Source of the DNA: a virus
Length of the DNA stretch: 24,036 bases
Strand: one strand, 5' to 3'
Virus record (IMG/VR): IMGVR_UViG_3300010354_000651
Span: 1 to 24,036 of that record
The notes below the pieces were generated by a model. The model did no database searches. It had not been told where the DNA came from and worked only from the letters and a program-made list of their open reading frames with translations. Position 1 is the first letter of the stretch. Each line of letters opens with the position of its first letter. Position numbers and translations under genes: made by a program. Shown in pieces: positions 8,374 to 13,940 of this stretch.

Positions 8374-8456
8374 GGTCTCTCCCACCGTCAATGGCTAAGG
8401 GTATCGGCGTACCGGCCTCAGCCAATAGTGATGGGGAGCATTGAACTCCCCAGACC
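8374..8456 (-). promoter_or_regulatory. Predicted structured RNA leader of the capsid transcript
   Basis: The minus-strand RNA can fold into two hairpins enclosed by a short closing stem. The closing stem pairs GGTCT (8456-8452) with AGACC (8378-8374). Hairpin 1 pairs GGGGAG (8451-8446) with CTCCCC (8438-8433) around a 7-nt loop TTCAATG. Hairpin 2 pairs nine bases at 8424-8416 with 8400-8392 (one G-U) and continues with CGG/CCG around a TACG tetraloop (8411-8408). A/C-rich unpaired sequence follows. It lies between the micro-ORF stop and the capsid gene. Possible roles are an RNase processing site, an mRNA stabiliser or a riboregulator. All of this is inferred by hand folding; no known RNA family is recognised. 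Confidence 0.5.
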
Positions 8457-8459
8457 GCC

Positions 8460-8522
8460 TTAACGGTTCACTGTTTTGGTATACTTAACACCACGATAGG
8501 TGTAGGTAACTTGAATGGTCAT
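8460..8522 (-). CDS. 20-residue DUF4278-like micro-ORF
   Basis: ATG at 8522 to TAA at 8460 encodes MTIQVTYTYRGVKYTKTVNR. The core TYRGVKY resembles the start of the short DUF4278 proteins of cyanobacteria, which begin with a strand containing TYRGxxY. A good Shine-Dalgarno sequence (GGAG, 7 bases before the ATG) supports translation, which is notable in a window where most genes have none. It lies between psbA and the capsid leader. It would be one of the smallest genes of the phage. The function of DUF4278 is unknown, and the match to it is from memory of the family pattern. Confidence 0.6.
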   Translation of the reverse strand: MTIQVTYTYRGVKYTKTVNR

Positions 8523-8596
8523 TGGGATTCTCCGTTATGCTCATGCGCGTTCCAGCCTTGAGCGACCCGTCCCCATGGGGATGAACGTACGGAGGA
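8523..8596. other. Short non-coding gap between psbA and micro-ORF
   Basis: This 74-base gap holds the Shine-Dalgarno sequence of the micro-ORF and two modest inverted repeats: CCCCATGGGG (palindrome, about 8572-8581) and, on the minus strand, GCTCA/TGAGC about 15 bases apart. No U-tract follows either, so I do not call a terminator. No ORF of note is visible. Confidence 0.4.
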
Positions 8597-9679
8597 TTAA
8601 CCAATAACAGGAGCAGTCAACGCAACCTCACTTGTACCAGCAGTTGCCAGATCAAGTGGGAAGTTGTGAGCATTACGCTCGTGCATCACTTCAAAGCCAA
8701 GGTTGGCTCGATTCAGAATGTCTGCCCAGGTATTCACCACACGACCATCAGCACTAAGCAGTGACTGATTGAAGTTAAAGCCATTCAGATTGAATGCCAT
8801 GGTGCTCACTCCAAGTGCAGCAAACCAAATACCAACCACAGGCCAAGCAGCGAGAAAAAAGTGAAGGCTACGGCTGTTATTAAAGGAAGCGTACTGGAAG
8901 ATAAGCCTGCCGAAATAGCCGTGAGCAGCGACAATGTTATAAGTCTCTTCTTCTTGACCAAACTTGTAACCATAGTTCTGTGATACTTGCTCAGTGGTTT
9001 CCCTGATAAGAGAGGAAGTAACAAGAGAGCCGTGCATCGCGCTGAATAGCGCTCCACCAAAAACTCCAGCAACCCCAAGCATATGGAAGGGGTGCATCAG
9101 GATGTTGTGCTCAGCTTGAAAAACAAGCATGAAGTTAAAGGTCCCCGAAATACCCAAAGGCATACCGTCAGAGAATGATCCTTGTCCGAAGGGATAGACA
9201 AGGAATACAGCAGATGCGGCTGCAACGGGGGCTGAGTAGGCAACACAAATCCAGGGCCTCATCCCTAGTCGATAGCTAAGTTCCCACTCGCGTCCCATGT
9301 AAGCAAAGATGCCAATGAGGAAGTGGAAGACAACGAGTTGGTAAGGTCCCCCGTTGTAGAGCCATTCATCAAGTGAATTAGCTTCCCAAATTGGGTAGAA
9401 GTGTAGTCCGATGGCATTGCTGCTGGGAACGACGGCTCCCGATATGATGTTGTTTCCATAAAGAAGACTGCCAGAAACAGGCTCACGAATACCATCAATA
9501 TCGACAGGGGGAGCCGCTACAAAAGCCACAAGGAAGCAGATGGTTGCTGCAAGGAGACACGGAATCATCAGTGTTCCAAACCAACCAACATAAAGACGAT
9601 TGTTAGTGCTGGTTACCCAGCTACAAAAACGCTCCCAGCTGTTAGACTGAGAGCGTGGAAGTGCAATAGTTGCAACCAT
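8597..9679 (-). CDS. psbA: Photosystem II reaction-centre protein D1
   Basis: This full-length 360-residue D1 protein replaces photodamaged host D1 during infection and keeps light-driven energy supply going. Numbering is one ahead of the standard because of one extra N-terminal residue. Visible functional residues are Tyr162 (TyrZ), Asp171, Glu190, His191, His199 and His216 (chlorophyll and iron ligands), Ser265 and His273, and the manganese-cluster ligands His333, Glu334, His338 and Asp343, with Ala345 as the new C-terminus after CtpA cleavage. The residue equivalent to position 130 is Glu (Glu131 here), the form associated with high-light D1 in cyanobacteria. The N-terminal 20 residues and Cys41 differ from typical host sequences. 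The gene follows rlpA by 6 bases and has no Shine-Dalgarno sequence. It is probably transcribed with hli and capsid genes. Confidence 0.99.
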   Translation of the reverse strand: MVATIALPRSQSNSWERFCSWVTSTNNRLYVGWFGTLMIPCLLAATICFLVAFVAAPPVDIDGIREPVSGSLLYGNNIISGAVVPSSNAIGLHFYPIWEANSLDEWLYNGGPYQLVVFHFLIGIFAYMGREWELSYRLGMRPWICVAYSAPVAAASAVFLVYPFGQGSFSDGMPLGISGTFNFMLVFQAEHNILMHPFHMLGVAGVFGGALFSAMHGSLVTSSLIRETTEQVSQNYGYKFGQEEETYNIVAAHGYFGRLIFQYASFNNSRSLHFFLAAWPVVGIWFAALGVSTMAFNLNGFNFNQSLLSADGRVVNTWADILNRANLGFEVMHERNAHNFPLDLATAGTSEVALTAPVIG

Positions 9680-9685
9680 TATAAT

Positions 9686-9982
9686 TTAAGAAAGACGAGT
9701 AATTCTTATCCGTCCAACTCCAGAGCGTGTGAGACCGATAGCATCAGCCGCACCTTTACTGAGATCAAGGCTCCTACCATGAATGTAAGGACCCCGATCA
9801 TTGACCCGAACAACGGCACACCGCCGGTAGCAGACTCGAAGTCTGGTTCCAAACGGGAGTGTCTTGTGCGCTGCAGTAAGGCCGTTTTGATTATATCTTT
9901 CCCCGTTAGCGGTAAGGTTGCCATGGAAACCAGGACCGTACCAACTAGCGAGCACAGACAATGTAGTTAGAATAGGAAGCAT
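9686..9982 (-). CDS. RlpA-like double-psi beta-barrel protein (probable peptidoglycan lytic enzyme)
   Basis: This 98-residue protein is essentially one RlpA-like double-psi beta-barrel domain: SWYGPGFHG, TANGERYNQNGLTAAHKTLP, FGTRLRV, VVRVNDRGPY and GRSLDLSKGAADAIG. Bacterial RlpA cleaves glycan strands lacking stem peptides. The residues equivalent to the known catalytic set are all here: Glu28, His39 and Asp62. Two cysteines (51, 55) could form a disulfide. No SPOR domain is present. The N-terminus is hydrophobic (MLPILTTLSVLA) and looks like a truncated signal peptide, so export is likely. It lies between the 49-aa ORF and psbA. It may help lysis or virion entry, since no T7-type amidase (gp3.5) is seen in this window. 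An expansin- or barwin-like binding role is an alternative. Confidence 0.88.
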   Translation of the reverse strand: MLPILTTLSVLASWYGPGFHGNLTANGERYNQNGLTAAHKTLPFGTRLRVCYRRCAVVRVNDRGPYIHGRSLDLSKGAADAIGLTRSGVGRIRITRLS

Positions 9983-10024
9983 AATAAAATAGCGAAGAAC
10001 TTTTATATCTCCGTCTACTCAAAT

Positions 10025-10055
10025 AGCCTCACCACTACTCGCAAGAAGTGAGGCT
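10025..10055. terminator. Hairpin between 49-aa ORF and rlpA-like gene, weak terminator or processing site
   Basis: An 8-bp perfect inverted repeat, AGCCTCAC (10025-10032) and GTGAGGCT (10048-10055), is separated by 15 bases. On the transcribed minus strand only ATTTG follows, so it would be a poor intrinsic terminator. On the plus strand it is followed by a T-rich tract, but that tract is the Lys codon run of the neighbouring gene. It could partially uncouple hli from rlpA-psbA or be an RNA-processing site. Confidence 0.45.
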
Positions 10056-10063
10056 CTTTCTAT

Positions 10064-10213
10064 TTACTTTTTTTTGGCAGTCTTAGCGGCTTGCTTGAAC
10101 TGCTTAGCAGTAGGCGCACCAGCTGCTCCAGGTTTACGCATCTTCTCGCCACTGCCTTTAGCGATTCGCTCGCGTTTGGCGTGGATGTTGGCGTACAGTC
10201 CAGGCTTTGCCAT
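10064..10213 (-). CDS. Small basic conserved phage protein, 49 aa
   Basis: ATG at 10213 overlaps the hli stop (TAATG). The product begins MAKPGLYANIHAKRERIAKG and continues with SGEKMRKPGAAGAPTAKQF, ending in TAKKK. I recognise this as a small Lys/Gly-rich protein that recurs in marine phages, usually near structural genes, but I know of no function. It is strongly basic (about one third Lys/Arg), with no membrane segment or metal motif. A nucleic-acid or virion-associated role is possible. It is coupled to hli and followed by a hairpin. Confidence 0.85.
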   Translation of the reverse strand: MAKPGLYANIHAKRERIAKGSGEKMRKPGAAGAPTAKQFKQAAKTAKKK

Positions 10214-10350
10214 TACCAAATTCCAGGGATAAGCTGACCAGTGACGGCGTACGCACCGATAGCTGCAATCACACCCAGCATTGCCAGGCGACCATTCAGC
10301 TTCTCAGCACGTTCGTTATGTGATTCAAGATAGTTAGGGTCCATATACAT
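10213..10350 (-). CDS. hli: High-light-inducible protein
   Basis: This 45-residue single-helix chlorophyll-binding protein carries the family motif ExxNGRxAMxG as EKLNGRLAMLG, followed by a hydrophobic transmembrane stretch (VIAAIGAYAVTGQLIPGIW). Hli proteins dissipate excess light energy and stabilise photosystem II in the thylakoid. The phage copy supports photosynthesis in infected cells together with psbA. I chose the ATG at 10350 because an AAAGAG stretch lies six bases upstream. A second ATG follows two codons later. The frame is open upstream into the scaffold gene, but with no better start. The stop overlaps the start of the next gene by one base. Confidence 0.96.
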   Translation of the reverse strand: MYMDPNYLESHNERAEKLNGRLAMLGVIAAIGAYAVTGQLIPGIW

Positions 10351-10378
10351 CGGTGGCTCTTTGGCCCAAATGTTGTTA

Positions 10379-11197
10379 TTAGAAGTCAAGGTCAGAACGT
10401 TCAAGTTTGTCAAAGAGATCCTGGCGATATGCTGGATCATTTTCATAGCGAGGATCAGACATCGCACGTACAAGCTCTGCCTGACTACGGAATACATCAG
10501 TGCTGGACTTCGCAGGCTTGCCCTGTAGTGTGTCCCCTTCAAATCCCATAGCGTCGGTATACCTAAAGTAAAGTGCTTGCAGAGCAAGGTTGATTGCGTT
10601 CATGTCACCTGACTCAATGATCGAGTCAAATGCAGAGACTTCTGATTGGCTGAAATTATCTGCTGCCCAACCAACTAATTGGTTATAAGCGGCCTCACCT
10701 CCAACGGAGTTCTTAATCTGATTTACAGCACCTTCAGACAGTTCAGTACCTGTTGACTGAGACTGCTGTGGGTTCTGTTCTTGCATACGAAGGTACGCCT
10801 GAACCAGTTCCTGAGAGGAGAGCTGTGAGAAAGCTTCCATCGTTTCTTCACTTAGTTCGCCAGTTTGAGCAAACTGCTCACTGGCTTCTAAAAGAAGGTT
10901 GACTTGATAATCTTCCTCCTGCTCTTCCTCTTCTTGAGGCTCCTCTTCAGAATCAACATCTTCTTCCTCACCATCCTCTTCAGTCTGTTCTTGACGGGAA
11001 GATGGATCACCCAACTTTTTCTGTAGTTCGATGTAGGCCTGCTCAAGCTCTTGTGCATTCTTGTATTTGCCAGCGAGCATTGATTCATGCTCTGCCATCA
11101 AGGCTTCGCCTACTTCAAGAGAGTCAGCTTCATCTGCTGCAACTGAATCAATAACTACAGGATCAGCAGAAGAATCATAAGTAAATACTTCGGACAT
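10379..11197 (-). CDS. Capsid assembly scaffolding protein, gp9-like
   Basis: This 272-residue protein is close to T7 gp9 (307 aa), the internal scaffold that guides procapsid assembly and then leaves. It is strongly acidic: residues about 66-100 form a Glu/Asp-rich low-complexity tract (GEEEDVDSEEEPQEEEEQEE). The region with ALMAEHESMLAGKYKNAQEL resembles the conserved N-terminal part of podovirus scaffolds. The C-terminal part (SDPRYENDPAYRQDLFDKLE) is a typical short helix ending that docks on the capsid protein. It lies directly after the portal gene. The next genes are hli and psbA rather than the capsid gene, which is the usual insertion point of the photosynthesis cassette in T7-like cyanophages. 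Confidence 0.92.
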   Translation of the reverse strand: MSEVFTYDSSADPVVIDSVAADEADSLEVGEALMAEHESMLAGKYKNAQELEQAYIELQKKLGDPSSRQEQTEEDGEEEDVDSEEEPQEEEEQEEDYQVNLLLEASEQFAQTGELSEETMEAFSQLSSQELVQAYLRMQEQNPQQSQSTGTELSEGAVNQIKNSVGGEAAYNQLVGWAADNFSQSEVSAFDSIIESGDMNAINLALQALYFRYTDAMGFEGDTLQGKPAKSSTDVFRSQAELVRAMSDPRYENDPAYRQDLFDKLERSDLDF

Positions 11198-11211
11198 AAA
11201 TATGTGGTGGT

Positions 11212-12819
11212 TTACATTGCACCTTCAGGTGCTTGGGGTGGTTGTTGACCAGTGAGCATTTCTTGCAATCCTGCTGCAGCCTCAGGGTTCTTTGTTGGAT
11301 CCATCAGAGGAGCTTTAGCCAGCTGCCCAACTTGTCCAACAAGAGATTGCTGCGCTTGCATCTGCATTCCTTGTTGCATCTCAGCCTGCATCTGTTCCTG
11401 GGTCTTAACAAGATTCAAAATGTCAATACCCTGAGCAGCAGCAAGACGCTTGATAGCTTCAGAAGGATCGATGTATTTCATCAATGCTTCTGGACCAAGT
11501 GTTTGTGCAATGGTCATGATGAAAGCTGTGAGACTCTCACGGTCCTGACCACGACCAAGTGCGTTCACACCTGCAACAATCTGTGGACGGACAAGATCCT
11601 TAGGCAGCTTTGGCATTTGGTTGCTGCGCTGCAGGATCAGCAGAGTACGGTTGAGATACGGAATCAAGAACTCAACTGTCAGCAGACTGAACAGTCCACC
11701 AAGTTGTTGCTCTAGCTCCAGCTGGGTAAGTCGAACTTCTTCAGCAGTTGTCCGTTCAGACTGTCTGACAGTCAGGATCAGGAATGCTTCAGAGATCCGC
11801 CTTTCAATCGTTGCTGCCATTTCAGAGGCAGTGCGGAAGTCGGCAGTTTTTCCAACCTGGATAACTGACACATCTTCCTGACGACCTTGGATGATCGCAC
11901 CGTTGCCTGCCTTGGCCAGCGTGGTCGGTTTGGTAGTGCTTGAGGGTGAGACTAGGAAAACAACTTTAGCGGCTGCTGCAGAGCCTTCTACGAGGGACTG
12001 AGCGAGTGATTCAAGGGCACGGAAGTCCCCAAGAAACTCTTCGACACGACCCCTCCCATAGTCTTCACCATCAACTGAATTAAAACGGAGGACGAGCCAA
12101 GGAGATGCGTTCTTAGGAGCTGTGCTCTTGCTGTTAGGAAGTACTTTGTCAAATGCTTCCTGGTGCCAGACCCAGCGCCCATTCTTCTCATCTAGCTTAA
12201 CGTGAGTGTATACTTCTACGTCGTCGCCGGTTGAACCTCGTAACCCATTCTGCATTGAATCATTGGGCACGGCTGCGGGCAGTTCAGAACCCAACAGCTT
12301 ACGTGAAATTAGTTCTTTGGTAACAATCTCAATCACGTTACCATTACCATCCCTCTCTACACAAAAGCGATTGAGGGGAAAGTTTTTCAGACCATCTTTG
12401 CCCATATAGATCAGAGCGTTACCACCAACAATCAAATGCTTGAGTGCTTGGTGTACGACTACCCGATCGTTTGATGCAGCGATGTAATCCATGACCATCC
12501 TTTCCATTTTGGAGAAGGACAGGTCAAGCTCGCTTCGGATCTCAGCAGGCATCTCAGTGCCCAGCTTGTCATCACGAATTTGTAGCTTAAAGAACGTTGT
12601 TTGTGGTGGCAGTAGTGCCAACATCAACTTAGCTGCCAGAGTTACAACAGCCTTTGCTCCCACACTCTGCCAAGGTGTTAGCAGTGTTTTGTTCGCATTT
12701 CGTCTGTCAACATCTTCATCAATGAGATACGGCAGTGTAAGCTTTGAACACTCAACTGCCGTTCTCAAGAAAATGTTTCTGGTTGAGCTAAGTTCGTCGT
12801 ACCTAGCTTTAGCGGTCAT
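11212..12819 (-). CDS. Head-tail connector / portal protein, gp8-like
   Basis: This 535-residue protein matches T7 gp8 (536 aa) in length and layout. The portal is a dodecameric ring at one vertex through which DNA is packaged and ejected. Visible family features are the N-terminal AKARYDELSSTRNIFLRTA and PYLIDEDVD, then LTPWQSVGAKAVVTLAAKLM, the KHLIVGGNALIYM segment, the clip/wing region FNSVDGEDYGRGRVEEFLGD, and SEAFLILTVRQSERTTAEEV with the conserved RxTAEEV. The C-terminus is Gln/Met-rich, probably a barrel-like helix. The start overlaps the stop of the Pro-rich gene (ATGA), and the scaffold gene follows after a 14-base gap. Confidence 0.96.
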   Translation of the reverse strand: MTAKARYDELSSTRNIFLRTAVECSKLTLPYLIDEDVDRRNANKTLLTPWQSVGAKAVVTLAAKLMLALLPPQTTFFKLQIRDDKLGTEMPAEIRSELDLSFSKMERMVMDYIAASNDRVVVHQALKHLIVGGNALIYMGKDGLKNFPLNRFCVERDGNGNVIEIVTKELISRKLLGSELPAAVPNDSMQNGLRGSTGDDVEVYTHVKLDEKNGRWVWHQEAFDKVLPNSKSTAPKNASPWLVLRFNSVDGEDYGRGRVEEFLGDFRALESLAQSLVEGSAAAAKVVFLVSPSSTTKPTTLAKAGNGAIIQGRQEDVSVIQVGKTADFRTASEMAATIERRISEAFLILTVRQSERTTAEEVRLTQLELEQQLGGLFSLLTVEFLIPYLNRTLLILQRSNQMPKLPKDLVRPQIVAGVNALGRGQDRESLTAFIMTIAQTLGPEALMKYIDPSEAIKRLAAAQGIDILNLVKTQEQMQAEMQQGMQMQAQQSLVGQVGQLAKAPLMDPTKNPEAAAGLQEMLTGQQPPQAPEGAM

Positions 12820-13073
12820 CCCAGATTAGTTCCGGTAGGGTTAATATTTGATGTCCCAAGATTCATTGGAATCTTCAAGGACGCTGTGCCAGATTGAGAG
12901 GCTGGCTGCTTATCTGCTTTAGATGTTTTAGTTTTAATGCCGATGTTGTCATCGGGGTTGCCAAGAACCTCAGCCTTACCTCCTTGCTGTGGAGCAGGGG
13001 GAGCCTTAGGGGCCGGTGCCATAGGAAGCGGCGGAGGCAGTGGAGGTGGAGATGGTTTGCTACCAAAGCACAT
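12816..13073 (-). CDS. Proline-rich small virion protein, gp7.3-like
   Basis: This 85-residue protein starts MCFGSKPSPPPLPPPLP, a common beginning for small phage proteins encoded just before the portal. It then has a poly-Pro/Ala arm, a Lys-rich middle and the ending SGTASLKIPMNLGTSNINPT. The end resembles the KKSLSVARSSGGGINI end of T7 gp7.3, a tail-associated scaffold/host-range protein. Position (directly upstream of portal) fits gp7.3. Start and stop both overlap neighbours by one to four bases (TAATG and ATGA). The function is inferred from synteny and the C-terminal pattern. Confidence 0.8.
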   Translation of the reverse strand: MCFGSKPSPPPLPPPLPMAPAPKAPPAPQQGGKAEVLGNPDDNIGIKTKTSKADKQPASQSGTASLKIPMNLGTSNINPTGTNLG

Positions 13074-13258
13074 TATTCTTCCTCCAGTAATTGTTTAACG
13101 TATTCAACAATGCTTGCCTGACCAGCTCGATACATGATCTGTTCCATTGTGTCATTAGGAGTAGGAGTACTCCATCGAAAATTTTCTTCTAATAGACCTA
13201 ATAGTTTGTCTACAGTAAAGCCTAAATTAAGCGTACTGTGGGAGGTTTGGGTTTGCAT
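13073..13258 (-). CDS. Conserved-looking small protein, 61 aa, unknown function
   Basis: I place the start at the ATG at 13258 (MQTQTSHSTLNLGFTVDKLL), which overlaps the end of the RNR beta gene by 32 bases. The frame is open further upstream with a non-ATG start, but that part lies wholly inside the RNR gene. The C-terminal half, with MEQIMYRAGQASIVEYVKQLLEEE-like helices, is amphipathic. No motif is recognised. It links the nucleotide-metabolism block to the head genes, and its TAA overlaps the next ATG (TAATG). Confidence 0.7.
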   Translation of the reverse strand: MQTQTSHSTLNLGFTVDKLLGLLEENFRWSTPTPNDTMEQIMYRAGQASIVEYVKQLLEEE

Positions 13259-13940
13259 GTTCAAAGAAGGCAGGCATACGAGCACGTTGAGTTTCCAAGA
13301 GACCTTCAGCCTTGCCTGAGTACATCAACGAATCGCTCGAATCCAGCCAAAATTTTTTGTCTAGATATTTGTTGGCCGATCTGCCCAATGGTTCCATGAC
13401 CCAATTGATCGTTGCCTTCCGCAGTCGATCAAGAGAAGGGCTAACGGTAAGGTTCAGCTCTTTACATACAAGGCTGTTACAAGCTACGTGCACTTGCTCG
13501 TCTCTGCTGATGTCAGCGGAAACTGTTCGTAGACCAGCATCACCGTTAAAACGGAAGAACGGCAAGAGCACAAAGAAAATCGCACGTTCGGCCACCATTG
13601 CTTTGAGGACCGTGTGATCTGGATGAGCCATCCAGGCATCCCGTAGCTTGAGGGCCTCAGCTTCAGCCTTTGCATCAGTGCCGATAGCGTTGGCGATATA
13701 AGAGAGTGCAAGGTCATGCTTCTCTTCATCGGTGATGTTGGATCGCAGTAGTGGTACTGCTGCTTCCGGTACTTCATTCTTGAGAGCTTCGTTGATAAAA
13801 TCTCCAACTGGAAGTTCCATATGCCTGATGGCAAGAGCACGGAAAATAGTTTCTTCCGCACCCTCTGCCAACTTACCGGCGGTTGTTTGGACAGGGGTCC
13901 AAGTTCTTTTTCTATCTAGGAGTTTCTGATAAGGATTCAT
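13227..13940 (-). CDS. nrdB: Ribonucleotide reductase class I beta (radical-generating) subunit
   Basis: This 237-residue ferritin-like helical protein should carry the di-metal site that starts the radical for the alpha subunit. Two ExxH metal-ligand motifs are visible: E72-E-K-H75 and E148-Q-V-H151. A third ligand candidate is E118 (VAERAIFF), with E42 or E30 as the first-helix ligand. The tyrosine that normally carries the radical, four residues after the first His, is Leu79. This matches the re-annotation of the P-SSP7 cyanophage RNR as class I with an overlooked, unusual beta. E. coli NrdB has 376 residues, so this is short. The ATG at 13940 overlaps the alpha stop (ATGA), a strong hint of a coupled pair. 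It is often left as hypothetical. Confidence 0.85.
   Translation of the reverse strand: MNPYQKLLDRKRTWTPVQTTAGKLAEGAEETIFRALAIRHMELPVGDFINEALKNEVPEAAVPLLRSNITDEEKHDLALSYIANAIGTDAKAEAEALKLRDAWMAHPDHTVLKAMVAERAIFFVLLPFFRFNGDAGLRTVSADISRDEQVHVACNSLVCKELNLTVSPSLDRLRKATINWVMEPLGRSANKYLDKKFWLDSSDSLMYSGKAEGLLETQRARMPAFFEHANPNLPQYA

Noticed and set aside
8248-8463. Plus-strand ORF of 71 codons across the capsid start and leader
   Set aside because: It crosses the capsid start and the hairpins of the leader, with no family match and no ribosome-binding site.
8374-8522. A tRNA gene on the minus strand based on the T-arm-like hairpin
   Set aside because: No matching acceptor, D-arm or 7-base anticodon loop can be placed at correct spacing upstream of the hairpin.
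10025-10080. Strong bidirectional terminator after the 49-aa ORF
   Set aside because: On the transcribed strand the hairpin lacks a U-tract. The T-rich stretch on the other strand is the coding run of Lys codons, so I list only a weak hairpin.
10213-10587. A 124-codon ORF overlapping the scaffold gene and containing the Hli sequence at its end
   Set aside because: Only the last 45 codons show a protein family pattern. The upstream part is a shadow of the scaffold gene in another frame.
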